Of a stretch of DNA of 64,000 nucleotides, positions 25,803 to 34,337 are shown one piece after another (positions within the stretch are counted from its first letter, which is position 1; each line of letters begins with the position of its first letter). The notes under the pieces are model-generated. The model ran no database searches, was not told the DNA's origin, and was given only the letters and a program-made list of their open reading frames with translations. Origin of the DNA: Plantibacter sp. PA-3-X8. Its GTDB lineage: Bacteria; Actinomycetota; Actinomycetes; Actinomycetales; Microbacteriaceae. Made by a program: the position numbers and the translations under genes. The DNA lies in the NCBI RefSeq assembly GCF_003856975.1, contig NZ_CP033107.1:1674001-1738000 (forward strand). The letters are read 5' to 3'.

Positions 25803-26930
25803 ATGCACACGACGCTCACCGCGCACGAGGGCAACGACGTCTTCATCAGACCGTCGCCGATCGCGATGGTCTGGCAGGGGCCGGGGCACCCGCACCAGGC
25901 GATGGCGGTGCCCGGGGTGACGCTCGGGCCGGGCGACGTCCTCGTCGAGGTGGAACTGGCGACCGTGTGCGGCTCCGACGTGCACACCGTCCTCGGGCAC
26001 CGTGACGCCGCCACGCCGCTCGTCCTCGGGCACGAACAGGTGGGACGCGTCGTGGCGGTCGGGGGACCCGTCACCGCCGTGGACGGCACGGTCCTCGTCG
26101 CGGGGATGCGGGTCGTGTGGTCGGTCGTCGTGAGCTGCGGCGTCTGCGACCGCTGCTCCGCCGGCCTGGAGCAGAAGTGCCGCCGGCTCGCGAAGTACGG
26201 GCACGACCGGGTCCACCGCGGCTGGGAGCTGAGCGGCGGATTCGCCACCCACGTCGAACTCCTCGAGGGCACGGCCATCGTGATCGTGGGGGAGACGCCG
26301 CCCGCCGCCGTCTTCGCGCCGGCGTCCTGCGCGACGGCCACCGCGATCGCCGCACTGGATGCGGCCGGGCACGACCTGCCCGGCACGGCGGTCCTCGTGA
26401 CCGGCGCCGGGATGCTCGGGCTGACGGTCGCAGCCATCGCGACCGATGCCGGGGCGCGCGTCGTCGTGAGCGATCCGGACCCCGCCCGCCGGCTGCTCGC
26501 CGGTCGCTTCGGCGCCATCGCGACCGTCGACCCCACGATCGGCGCCGCCGAGCACCTCGACGCCGCGCACCTGGCGGCGGGCGTTGAGGGCTTCCCGGTG
26601 GCCATCGAGATGTCCGGCGACGCCCGTGCCGTCGACGCCGCCATCGCGTCGCTGTCGATCGGCGGGACGGCGGTCCTCGTCGGCAGCGTGTCGCCCGGTG
26701 CGCCGCTCGGCATCGACGCCGAACGGATCGTCCGACGCCTCCTCACGGTGCGCGGCGCACACAACTACCGACCGCGGGATCTGGCACGCGCGGTCGACTT
26801 CCTGACCGGTGCGTGGCGTCGGTATCCGTTCGCCGAACTCGTCGGCCCGGAGTTCCCCTTGCAGGACGTCGACGAGGCGCTCGTCGCAGCTGCATCGGGC
26901 GCCTTCCCGCGCGTCGGTGTCCGACCCTGA
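25803..26930 (+). CDS. Zinc-dependent alcohol dehydrogenase of the phosphonate cluster (TIGR03366 type)
   Basis: A 375-residue medium-chain dehydrogenase. Catalytic zinc ligands are in CGSDVHT and LGHEQVG, the four-Cys structural zinc site is CGVCDRCSAGLEQKC, and the Rossmann motif is VLVTGAGMLGLTVAAIATDAGA. Members of this group accompany phosphonate catabolism genes and may reduce or oxidise the aldehyde released after C-P cleavage. It lies 19 bp after the HAD gene and is probably the last gene of the operon. The exact substrate is unknown. Confidence 0.85.
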   Translation: MHTTLTAHEGNDVFIRPSPIAMVWQGPGHPHQAMAVPGVTLGPGDVLVEVELATVCGSDVHTVLGHRDAATPLVLGHEQVGRVVAVGGPVTAVDGTVLVAGMRVVWSVVVSCGVCDRCSAGLEQKCRRLAKYGHDRVHRGWELSGGFATHVELLEGTAIVIVGETPPAAVFAPASCATATAIAALDAAGHDLPGTAVLVTGAGMLGLTVAAIATDAGARVVVSDPDPARRLLAGRFGAIATVDPTIGAAEHLDAAHLAAGVEGFPVAIEMSGDARAVDAAIASLSIGGTAVLVGSVSPGAPLGIDAERIVRRLLTVRGAHNYRPRDLARAVDFLTGAWRRYPFAELVGPEFPLQDVDEALVAAASGAFPRVGVRP

Positions 26931-27141
26931 ACGACCCGCGGGAGGTCACGCGAGCCGGCTCGAACCCTCCGGCGAGCCTCGCGGGATCCGGTCGAGGTCT
27001 CGGCGACGGCATCCGAGGGCGACGTGACCTCTTCGAGCGCCCCCATTCCGGGGGTCACGACGGCCGATCCACCGCGGATTTCCGCCGATCTCGGCTCGTG
27101 AATCCCGCCCCATGACCCACCTTGTGGGGTATCCTCGGGCC
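26931..27141. other. Intergenic gap with a candidate leaderless promoter
   Basis: A 211-bp gap after the phosphonate operon. Near its right end is TATCCT (27130-27135), 6 nt before the ATG at 27142. I see no convincing terminator stem or small gene in the rest. Confidence 0.4.
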
Positions 27142-27846
27142 ATGACGGTCACGACTCGCCACCCTGGTGTGGTCCGTGTCGGTGGTCGCCTCATGGTCGT
27201 GGATCCCTTCGCGGAACGAGGTGAGCTCACCGAGGATCAACAGCGCGGTCACCAGCTGCGGCGGAGGATCACGCTCCTGCTCGGTGGCTTCCTCCTGCTC
27301 ACCGGCTTCGTCGTCGGCGCGACGGTGGGCGTGCTCGTCGAGTGGTCGATCGTCCACGACGAACGCTCGTCCGTGTCGCTCCCCGGCTTCGACCCGGAGT
27401 GGGTGCCCGGACTCGACGTCGTCGGTGCCTTGCTCGGTGCCATCCTCGTCGCCGTCTTCCTGCTCGTGTCGGCCGAACGACGCAACCGTCGTCGTCGCCT
27501 GGACGGCGGGCACCAGCCGTCGCGGTGGATCGACCCACTCAACGATCACCTCATCGGGCTGAGCGACGACCTCCCGTGGACCTCGCTCTGGACGCTGACG
27601 CGCATGTACGCCACCGCGGAGCGCCTGCAGCGCGAGCTCGTGGAGCGCAGCGGCACCCGCAGCGAGGTGGGCAGTGACGATTCCTGCGATCTCGTCGAGG
27701 CGCGGCTCGCGGCCGACGACGCACGCGACGCCCTCGAGAAGACGGCCGCGCTCATGGGCGTCATCGTGCCGGAGGGGCCGCTGCCCGATGCGCAGGCCAT
27801 CCTGGCCGACAACGCTCGGCTCCGCGCCCGTCGGAAGACGAGCTGA
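27142..27846 (+). CDS. Hypothetical membrane protein, two helices plus cytoplasmic helical tail
   Basis: I do not recognise this 234-residue protein. It has a short polar N-terminus, two hydrophobic helices (about residues 37-63 and 90-115) separated by an acidic loop, and a 115-residue hydrophilic, helix-rich C-terminal half with many Arg and Glu (ERLQRELVERS, AADDARDALEKTAALM). The ATG at 27142 sits 6 nt behind a TATCCT box; an upstream in-frame ATG (27112) is possible. It runs towards purC on the other strand and shares no operon. Confidence 0.6.
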   Translation: MTVTTRHPGVVRVGGRLMVVDPFAERGELTEDQQRGHQLRRRITLLLGGFLLLTGFVVGATVGVLVEWSIVHDERSSVSLPGFDPEWVPGLDVVGALLGAILVAVFLLVSAERRNRRRRLDGGHQPSRWIDPLNDHLIGLSDDLPWTSLWTLTRMYATAERLQRELVERSGTRSEVGSDDSCDLVEARLAADDARDALEKTAALMGVIVPEGPLPDAQAILADNARLRARRKTS

Positions 27847-27879
27847 CCGGCACCTCCGCGATGCGGATGGCTTCGGTGG

Positions 27880-28800
27880 TCAGCGCCCGCTGCCGGTGAG
27901 GCGCTCCAGGAGTTCGCGGTAGCGGTCGGCCGTCTGCGTGACGATCTCGGCAGGCAGCGTCGGTGGTGTGGGTGTCGAGGCGTCGTCCTGGTCCCAGTTG
28001 TGGGCCAGCCAGTTGCGGACGATCTGCTTGTCGAAGCTCGCCATCCGTGCGGTGGGGTCGTCGCTCGTCAGGTAGACGTCGCGGTCCCAGTACCGGCTGG
28101 AGTCGGAGGTGAGCACTTCGTCGCCGAGCGTGATGACGCCGGTCCCCGGGTTGCGGCCGAACTCGAACTTCGTGTCGGCGAGGATGACGCCGTGGCGCTC
28201 CGCCGTGAGTGATGCCGTCTCGTAGATGCCGAGCGACAGGTCCTTCAGCGCGACCGCGTCGTCCTCGCCGATGAGCTCGACCATGCGGGAGAACGAGATG
28301 TTCTCGTCGTGCTCGCCGAGCGGCGCCTTGTACGCGGGGGTGAACAACGGCTCGGGCAGGCGATCGCCGTCGCGGAGGCCGTCGGGCAGCGGGATGCCGC
28401 AGACGGTGCGGTTCGCGACGTACTCCTTCCAGCCGGAGCCGGTGAGGTAGCCGCGGACGACGCATTCGACGGGGAACATGTCGAGCTTGCGGACGAGCAT
28501 CGCCCGGCCGGCGAACTCCGCCGGGATGCTGGACACCGCGACACCCGCGGCGTCGAGCTCGTGATCGGGGACGAGATGGTTCGGCACCTCGCGGAGCTGG
28601 TCGAACCACCAGAGGCTCAGACTGGTGAGCAGATCGCCCTTACCGGGGATGCCCGGCTCGAGCACATGGTCGAAGGCGCTGACCCGGTCGCTCGCGACGA
28701 CGAGCAGCAGGTCGTCGGGCCCGGCGGCCGGCTCGTACAGGTCGCGGACCTTGCCCGAGTAGACGTGGTTCCAGGCGTTGGTCTCCGAGGGTGCGCTCAC
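27880..28800 (-). CDS. purC: Phosphoribosylaminoimidazole-succinocarboxamide synthase
   Basis: PurC (SAICAR synthetase) joins aspartate to CAIR with ATP in purine biosynthesis. The 306-residue protein shows the family opening WNHVYSGKVRDLYEP, then SDRVSAFDHVL, the VRGYLTGSGWKEY segment and LADTKFEFGRNP. I prefer the GTG at 28800: it lies 5 nt behind GATAAT (28806-28811, minus strand), consistent with a leaderless transcript. An in-frame ATG at 28818 would add six residues. The gene is single, convergent with the membrane protein gene and divergent from the PadR gene. Confidence 0.94.
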   Translation of the reverse strand: MSAPSETNAWNHVYSGKVRDLYEPAAGPDDLLLVVASDRVSAFDHVLEPGIPGKGDLLTSLSLWWFDQLREVPNHLVPDHELDAAGVAVSSIPAEFAGRAMLVRKLDMFPVECVVRGYLTGSGWKEYVANRTVCGIPLPDGLRDGDRLPEPLFTPAYKAPLGEHDENISFSRMVELIGEDDAVALKDLSLGIYETASLTAERHGVILADTKFEFGRNPGTGVITLGDEVLTSDSSRYWDRDVYLTSDDPTARMASFDKQIVRNWLAHNWDQDDASTPTPPTLPAEIVTQTADRYRELLERLTGSGR

Positions 28801-28846
28801 TCGTTCATTATCGTGCATCGGCGGTGGCCGGGTCGGTCGCCGAGGC

Positions 28847-28887
28847 TTGCGACCTCGGGGCGGTACGCGTATATTCCATGTGGAATA
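28847..28887 (+). promoter_or_regulatory. PadR promoter with overlapping perfect palindromic operator
   Basis: TTGCGA (28847-28852), 17 bp, TATATT (28870-28875) forms a good promoter. A perfect inverted repeat TATTCCA-TG-TGGAATA (28872-28887) overlaps the -10 and the likely start of transcription. The placement suits autorepression by the PadR protein encoded 26 bp downstream, and hence control of the drug exporter gene behind it. Confidence 0.8.
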
Positions 28888-28912
28888 GTTCGCATGGAGT
28901 GATGGGAGGGTC

Positions 28913-29554
28913 ATGGGCAAGGTCAAGCCGCTCGGCCTGCTCGCCGTCGCCGCACTCGGCTACCTGGCCGAGCGCCCCATGCACCCCTACGAGATGTACC
29001 AACTCGCGCTCCACCGCCAGGAGGACCGCGTCGTCAAGGTGAGCCCCGGCTCGTTCTACCGGGCCGTCTACGGACTCGAGGCCGACGGCCTCGTGCTCGC
29101 CTCCGGGACCGACCGCGAGGGAGCCCGGCCCGAGCGCACCACCTTCGAGATCACCGACCTCGGCCGGCACCTGCTGGGGGAGCGGCTGCGCGAGCTGCTC
29201 AGCACCCCCACGAACGAGTACCCGGAGCTCGGGCTCGCGCTGTCCGAGGCGCACGAACTGGGCGCCGAGGAGGTGCGGAAGCTGCTCGAGACCCGCATCC
29301 TCCGGCAGCAGGCCGAGCTCGCCGACCTCGATCGCCGCATGACGTGGGCGCTCGAGCGCGGGATCCCGCGCGTGTACTGGATCAACGTCCCCTACTCGGC
29401 CGCCATGCTGCGCGCCGAGATCGCCCACCTCGAATCGCTCCTCGCCGAGATCGCCGACGGTGCACTCGCCTGGCACGTGCCGGGGACCCGTGCGCCACTC
29501 CACGAGCAGGCGGCGACCCCGCCCGTGTCCGCTCAGCCGACACCCTCCACCTGA
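28913..29554 (+). CDS. PadR-family transcriptional regulator
   Basis: A 213-residue PadR regulator: winged-helix domain at about residues 8-85 (AALGYLAERPMHPYEMYQLAL, VSPGSFYRAVYGLEADGLV, TTFEITDLGRHLL) and a C-terminal helical dimerisation arm of the longer subfamily. Such proteins repress neighbouring exporter genes until a drug-like ligand binds. GGGAGGG precedes the ATG. The palindrome at 28872-28887 is its likely operator, and the MFS exporter gene follows 90 bp downstream on the same strand. Confidence 0.9.
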   Translation: MGKVKPLGLLAVAALGYLAERPMHPYEMYQLALHRQEDRVVKVSPGSFYRAVYGLEADGLVLASGTDREGARPERTTFEITDLGRHLLGERLRELLSTPTNEYPELGLALSEAHELGAEEVRKLLETRILRQQAELADLDRRMTWALERGIPRVYWINVPYSAAMLRAEIAHLESLLAEIADGALAWHVPGTRAPLHEQAATPPVSAQPTPST

Positions 29555-29644
29555 ACCTCCGGGACGACCGACCAGTCCGGCCGGCGGTCCCGCTCATCCT
29601 CGCGTCCCGAACGCGAACCCGTCCTCCGTGCAGAAAGGGACATC

Positions 29645-31225
29645 ATGTCCACCACCCCCACCACGCCTCCCCAGGGCGTCTCCGGTCCGACGCCAGGGGC
29701 CGTGCGCCCCTGGCCGGCGCTCTGGTCGCTCGTCATCGGCTTCTTCATGATCCTCATCGACACGACCATCGTGTCCGTGGCGAACCCCGCGATCATGCGC
29801 GGCCTCGACACCGGCATCAACAACGTCATCTGGGTGACGAGCGCCTACCTGCTCGCCTATGCGGTGCCGTTGCTCATCACGGGCCGTCTCGGCGACCGCT
29901 TCGGCCCGAAGAACCTCTACCTCATCGGCCTCGTCGTCTTCACGCTCGCCTCACTCTGGTGCGGCCTGTCGGGCTCGATCGAGATGCTCATCGTCGCCCG
30001 CGTCGTGCAGGGTCTCGGCGCCGCGCTCATGACCCCGCAGACGATGGCCGTCATCACCCGCATCTTCCCGCCGGACCGCCGCGGTGCGGCCATGGGCCTC
30101 TGGGGAGCGACCGCTGGCGTCGCGACGCTCGTCGGCCCGATCCTGGGCGGCGTGCTCGTCGACGGCTTCGGCTGGGAGTGGATCTTCTTCATCAACGTGC
30201 CCGTCGGTGTCATCGGCTTCATCATGGTCTGGCGCAACGTCCCCGCGCTCGCCACGCACCCGCACAAGTTCGACGTGCTCGGGGTCGTCCTGAGCGGGCT
30301 CGGGATGTTCCTCCTCGTGTTCGGCATCCAGGAGGGCCAGAGCTACGACTGGGGCACGATCACCGGTCCGATCACCGTGTGGAGCCTCATCATCGCCGGC
30401 GTGGTCGTCCTCGGCCTGTTCGTCGTGTGGCAGGCCGTCATGAAGGGCGAGCCGCTGCTCCCGCTGGCGTTGTTCCGCGACCGCAACTTCTCGGTCGGCA
30501 ACCTCGCGATCTCGACGATCGGGTTCACGATCACGAGCATGTCGCTGCCGCTCGTCTTCTTCTACCAGACCGTCCGCGGCCTGACCCCGACGCAGTCCGC
30601 GCTCATGCTCGTCCCGATGGCCGTGCTCTCCGCCGGGCTCGCGCCCGTGGTCGGGCGGGCGATCGACCGGGTGAACCCGAAGTGGTTCGCCCTCGCCGGG
30701 CTCCTTCTGCTGGCCCTCGCGCTCGGCTGGTACTCGATCCTCCTCACGCCCGAGCAGCCGATCCTCATGCTGCTCCTCCCGAGTGCCGTCCTCGGCCTCG
30801 CCAACGGCTTCATGTGGGGCCCGGTCTCCAACCTCACCACCCGGGGGCTCCCACAGCACCAGGCCGGTGCCGGCTCAGGCGTGTTCAACACGACGCGTCA
30901 GATCGGAGCCGTCCTCGGCAGTGCGGCCATCGCCGCGCTCATCCAGGGGCGCCTCGCGGCCGAGCTGCCCGCTGCACCCGGTGGGGCGGCCGGCGGCGTG
31001 AGCGAGGTGACGGGTGGCGAGCTGCCCGAGTTCCTGCACGCCGGGTTCACCACCGCCATGGCCCAGTCGTTGCTCCTCCCGGCAGCACTCGCGCTCGTGG
31101 GCGCGGTCGTGGTCCTGTTCTTCCAGAAGCCGAAGGCGGCCGCCTGGTCGACTCCGGAGACGCAGCACGGACAGGCCGCCGCGGTCGCCGCGGCTGCCGC
31201 CAACGCCCGGTCCGAAGCCGAGTAG
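29645..31225 (+). CDS. DHA2-family MFS drug exporter (EmrB/QacA type, 14 helices)
   Basis: A 526-residue transporter with about 14 hydrophobic helices, as in the proton-coupled EmrB/QacA exporters. Seen are the loop 2-3 motif GRLGDRFGPKNLYLIG, the antiporter-type motif GLWGATAGVATLVGPILGGVLVDGFGWEWIFFINVPVG, and an Asp in helix 1 (FFMILIDTTIVSVANP). AAAGGGA precedes the ATG. Linked to the PadR regulator, it likely forms a ligand-inducible efflux unit. The hydrophilic C-terminal tail is Ala-rich. Confidence 0.93.
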   Translation: MSTTPTTPPQGVSGPTPGAVRPWPALWSLVIGFFMILIDTTIVSVANPAIMRGLDTGINNVIWVTSAYLLAYAVPLLITGRLGDRFGPKNLYLIGLVVFTLASLWCGLSGSIEMLIVARVVQGLGAALMTPQTMAVITRIFPPDRRGAAMGLWGATAGVATLVGPILGGVLVDGFGWEWIFFINVPVGVIGFIMVWRNVPALATHPHKFDVLGVVLSGLGMFLLVFGIQEGQSYDWGTITGPITVWSLIIAGVVVLGLFVVWQAVMKGEPLLPLALFRDRNFSVGNLAISTIGFTITSMSLPLVFFYQTVRGLTPTQSALMLVPMAVLSAGLAPVVGRAIDRVNPKWFALAGLLLLALALGWYSILLTPEQPILMLLLPSAVLGLANGFMWGPVSNLTTRGLPQHQAGAGSGVFNTTRQIGAVLGSAAIAALIQGRLAAELPAAPGGAAGGVSEVTGGELPEFLHAGFTTAMAQSLLLPAALALVGAVVVLFFQKPKAAAWSTPETQHGQAAAVAAAAANARSEAE

Positions 31226-31255
31226 CGGCTCGACCGACACGGCGAAACCGGACGG

Positions 31256-31753
31256 TCACGGGCTGAGGAGGTCCGTGACCGTCCTGGTGTCGCCGTTCCA
31301 GAACCGGAGCCCGGTGACGAGCCCGGACGGGAGGTCGCCGAGCGACCGGAGCCCGTCGAGTGCCGCCGCGGTCTGCTCGCCGGTGACGCGCCGGGAGAGC
31401 GTCACATGGGGTGTCCAGGCACCAGGCCGGGTGTGCTCGAACGTACCGGTGACGTCGCCGGCCACACGTCCGTGCAGCTCCAGCAGCTCGTGCGAGGGGA
31501 TCACCGTGAGCGCGAGGACGGCGCCCGAGCGACGCGGGAACAGCAGCGGAGCCCCGAGCCGGACGGCGAACGGCGCGAAGGCCGGTCGCCCGGTGAGCTC
31601 GAGGTCCTCGCCGGCCGACAGCGTGACGTGCGGACGGTTGCTCGCACCGCGATGCGTGGCGAGACTGCTGATGCCGAGGTCGAGGAGCGCTTGCCAGCGG
31701 TCGCGGACGGCGGCCTCGAGGGCCTCGTCGAACGTCAGATCGACGCTGCGCAC
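31256..31753 (-). CDS. 2'-5' RNA ligase-like (LigT) two-histidine phosphoesterase
   Basis: The 165-residue protein carries the two HxT motifs of the 2H phosphoesterase superfamily, both as PHVTLS (about residues 41 and 115), placed symmetrically as in LigT/ThpR. Such enzymes act on 2',3'-cyclic or 2'-5'-linked RNA ends; the biological substrate in actinobacteria is not established. It follows the hydrolase gene by 3 bp on the same strand, so the two are probably co-transcribed with purD. Confidence 0.8.
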   Translation of the reverse strand: MRSVDLTFDEALEAAVRDRWQALLDLGISSLATHRGASNRPHVTLSAGEDLELTGRPAFAPFAVRLGAPLLFPRRSGAVLALTVIPSHELLELHGRVAGDVTGTFEHTRPGAWTPHVTLSRRVTGEQTAAALDGLRSLGDLPSGLVTGLRFWNGDTRTVTDLLSP

Positions 31754-31756
31754 CGG

Positions 31757-32635
31757 TCAGCCGATCGGGAAGAAGCCGTGTACGGCGGCGGCGAAGGATC
31801 GCGGCTGCTCCACCCAGGGGTAGTGTCCGCACCCGTCGAGCACGATGGCCTGGCCGAGCGGGAACCGCTTCGCGAGGTCGACGACGGGCGCGAGTCCCGT
31901 CAGGCCGTCTTCGGAGCCCGCGACCACGAGCACGGGCGCGGTGACGGTGCGGAGGGCGTCGCGGATGTCCTCGACCTCGTCGATCGTGGGGGTGTGCACG
32001 AACGCGTCCTGCGCGGCCGGGTGCCAGGCGCCCAGACGCTCGTGTTCGCGGGCGGTGTCGTCCCATTCGCCCCAGGCGATGGGCGCCACCGCCGGGAACA
32101 AGCGGTTCCCCGACGCGGAGTCCGGCGCCGCGAGCAGCGCGGGCAGCGCCTCGAGGAAGCCGGGGTACCAGTCCTCCGCCGCGTGCCGCGCGATGATCTC
32201 CGCGCTGTCGTCGTCCGTGTCGACGAGCCAGGTGGCGGGCGGCGTGATGAGGCACAGGCGGTCGAGCCGGTGCGGGTAGCGCGCGGCGTAGCTCACGGCG
32301 ACGCGGGTGCCGGCGGAGTGCCCGAGGAGCTCGAGGCGGTCGACGTCCAGCCAGCGACGCACGGCCTCGACGTCCTCGGCGAGTTCCGGCCAGCTCGCCG
32401 CAGCGGTCGACGATCCGCTCTCGGACCGTCCGACCCCGCGCTGGTGCAGCACGATGAGGCGACGCCTGGTGCTCAGGCCGCCGAGATCACCGAGGTAGAC
32501 CGGGTGGCGCGCCGGACCACCGGCGAGGACGACGAGGGGTGGCAGGGTGTCGTCGCCGATCACGTCCACGTGCAGTCGGGTGCCGTCGTGGCTCTCGACG
32601 ACGGCCGACGACCCGGTTCCCGCTGCGGCGCTCAT
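31757..32635 (-). CDS. Alpha/beta-fold hydrolase, proline-iminopeptidase-like
   Basis: A 292-residue hydrolase with the oxyanion segment LAGGPARHP, the conserved HQRGVGRS (DQRGxGxS in iminopeptidases), the nucleophile elbow LLGHSAGT, and the catalytic His in LDGCGHYPWVEQP. The family includes prolyl iminopeptidases and related esterases; the exact substrate cannot be read. It lies 11 bp after purD on the same strand and 3 bp before the LigT-like gene. Confidence 0.83.
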   Translation of the reverse strand: MSAAAGTGSSAVVESHDGTRLHVDVIGDDTLPPLVVLAGGPARHPVYLGDLGGLSTRRRLIVLHQRGVGRSESGSSTAAASWPELAEDVEAVRRWLDVDRLELLGHSAGTRVAVSYAARYPHRLDRLCLITPPATWLVDTDDDSAEIIARHAAEDWYPGFLEALPALLAAPDSASGNRLFPAVAPIAWGEWDDTAREHERLGAWHPAAQDAFVHTPTIDEVEDIRDALRTVTAPVLVVAGSEDGLTGLAPVVDLAKRFPLGQAIVLDGCGHYPWVEQPRSFAAAVHGFFPIG

Positions 32636-32646
32636 CCTGGCCGCGA

Positions 32647-33912
32647 TCAGGAGACGCGTGCGGCGATGTCGGTGCGGTACTGACCGCCCTCGAGTTCGAT
32701 GCGCGACAGCGCCTCGTACGCACGGCCGCGTGCCTCCGGGAACGTGGATCCGAGGGCCACGACGTTGAGGACGCGGCCGCCGGTGGCGACCAGGCCACCG
32801 TCGACGTCGGCCGTGGCCGCGTGGACGAGGTGGACCCCCTCGACGGCGACGGCGGCGTCGAGGCCGGTGATGCTCCGGCCGGTGACGGGCGTCTCGGGGT
32901 AGTTCTGGCTCGCGAGCACCACCGTCACCGCGCTCGCCTCAGCGAACGCGGGTCGGGGCTGCTCGCCGAGCGTACCGTTGGCCGAGCCGAGCAGGAGCGT
33001 CGACAGCGGCGTGACGAGCCGGGGGAGGACGACCTGCGTCTCCGGGTCGCCGAAGCGCGCGTTGAACTCGATCACCCGGATCCCGCGTTCGGTGAGGATG
33101 AGGCCGGCGTAGAGGAGACCCTGGAACGGGTTGCCCTCCGACGCCAGCTGCCGCACGACGGGGACGGCGACGGTCTCGAGGACCTCGTCGACGAAGGCCG
33201 TCTCGCTCCCGAAGCGGTTGTCGAGCCAGGGCAACGGGGAGTAGGCGCCCATGCCGCCGGTGTTCGGGCCGGCGTCGCCGTCGAGCAGCCGCTTGTAGTC
33301 CTGCGCGGGGGAGAGTGGGAGCACCGTCTCACCGTCGGTGATGAAGAAGAGGGAGACCTCCTGGCCGTCGAGGAACTCCTCGACGAGGACGCCGCCGTAG
33401 CCGAGCCAGTTGGTGGCGTGCTGGATGGCCGCGTCGCGGTCGTGGGTGACGAGAACGCCCTTGCCCGCCGCGAGGCCGTCGGCCTTGACGACGTAGGGTG
33501 CACCGAAGTCGTCGAGCGCGGCGATCGCTGCGTCGAGGTCCTCTGCGCGGACCGCGCGACCTGTGGGCACCCCGGCTTCGTCCATGATCCGCTTCGCGAA
33601 GGACTTCGAGCCCTCGAGTGCGGCCGCCGAGCGGTTGGGGCCGAAGACCGGGATGCCGGCGGCGCGCAGCTTGTCGGCGACGCCGGCGACGAGCGGGGCC
33701 TCGGGCCCGATGACGACGAGGTCGACCGCTTCGTCGCGGGCGAAGTCGCGCACGATCGAAGGGTTCTCCTGGTCGATGCCGACCACGGTCACATCCCCCG
33801 CGATGCCCGCGTTGCCGGGCGCGGCGATGATGTGGTGCCCGGCCTCTTCGGAGAGGAGAGCCTTGATGATGGCGTGCTCGCGAGCACCGGAACCGAGGAC
33901 GAGGATCTTCAC
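32647..33912 (-). CDS. purD: Phosphoribosylamine--glycine ligase
   Basis: PurD makes glycinamide ribonucleotide from phosphoribosylamine, glycine and ATP, the second step of purine synthesis. The 421-residue ATP-grasp protein opens with MKILVLGSGAREHAI and has SKSFAKRIMDEAGVPT, PYVVKADGLAAGKGV and EFNARFGDPETQ. The GTG start at 33912 lies 6 nt behind TAAGCT (33919-33924, minus strand) with TTCGAG 17 bp further up, indicating a leaderless mRNA. It shares a 38-bp divergent promoter with the SCP-family gene. Confidence 0.96.
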   Translation of the reverse strand: MKILVLGSGAREHAIIKALLSEEAGHHIIAAPGNAGIAGDVTVVGIDQENPSIVRDFARDEAVDLVVIGPEAPLVAGVADKLRAAGIPVFGPNRSAAALEGSKSFAKRIMDEAGVPTGRAVRAEDLDAAIAALDDFGAPYVVKADGLAAGKGVLVTHDRDAAIQHATNWLGYGGVLVEEFLDGQEVSLFFITDGETVLPLSPAQDYKRLLDGDAGPNTGGMGAYSPLPWLDNRFGSETAFVDEVLETVAVPVVRQLASEGNPFQGLLYAGLILTERGIRVIEFNARFGDPETQVVLPRLVTPLSTLLLGSANGTLGEQPRPAFAEASAVTVVLASQNYPETPVTGRSITGLDAAVAVEGVHLVHAATADVDGGLVATGGRVLNVVALGSTFPEARGRAYEALSRIELEGGQYRTDIAARVS

Positions 33913-33950
33913 CCGTCTAGCTTAAGGCGCAATGGCCTAGCCTCGAATGC
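33913..33950. promoter_or_regulatory. 38-bp divergent leaderless promoter region (purD / SCP gene)
   Basis: Only 38 bp separate two start codons. TAAGCT (33919-33924, minus) serves purD and TAGCCT (33938-33943, plus) serves the SCP gene, each 6-7 nt from its start codon. The purD -35 (TTCGAG, 33942-33947) overlaps the opposing -10, so the two promoters cannot be occupied fully independently. Confidence 0.6.
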
Positions 33951-34316
33951 ATGGCCAGACCCAGGATCACGGACGCCGTCGGTCGCGCAGCCCTGGAGCA
34001 GGCGCTCGGGGACGCACCGGCGTCGCGCACGGACACGGCGACCGCGGTCCGCTACCTGTTGGAGCTCCTCGTCGAGCGGGCGCCCGGCAACACCGTCGAG
34101 GTGCGGGTGCCGCCGTTCGGTGCGGTGCAGTGCATCGGGGGCCCCCGCCACACCCGAGGCACGCCGCCGAACGTCATCGAGATGGACGCACCGACCTGGC
34201 TCGCGCTCGCCTCCGGCCGCATCGACTGGACCACGGCGATGGCCGGCGGCACGGTGCACGCCTCCGGCCAGCGGGCGGATCTCACTGGCCTCGTGCCACT
34301 GCTGCTGCCGCGCTGA
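33951..34316 (+). CDS. Sterol-carrier-family (SCP_3-like) small protein
   Basis: A 121-residue protein of the bacterial SCP-like family found across Actinobacteria, often next to purine genes. Conserved parts visible are VRYLLELLVERAPGNTVEVRVPPFGAVQC, PPNVIEMDAPTWLALASGRIDW and the GTVHASGQRADL turn. The fold is expected to bind a hydrophobic ligand, but no role is known. The ATG is 7 nt behind TAGCCT, so probably leaderless. Confidence 0.85.
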   Translation: MARPRITDAVGRAALEQALGDAPASRTDTATAVRYLLELLVERAPGNTVEVRVPPFGAVQCIGGPRHTRGTPPNVIEMDAPTWLALASGRIDWTTAMAGGTVHASGQRADLTGLVPLLLPR

Positions 34317-34337
34317 CGGTCCGGGTACATTGGTGCG

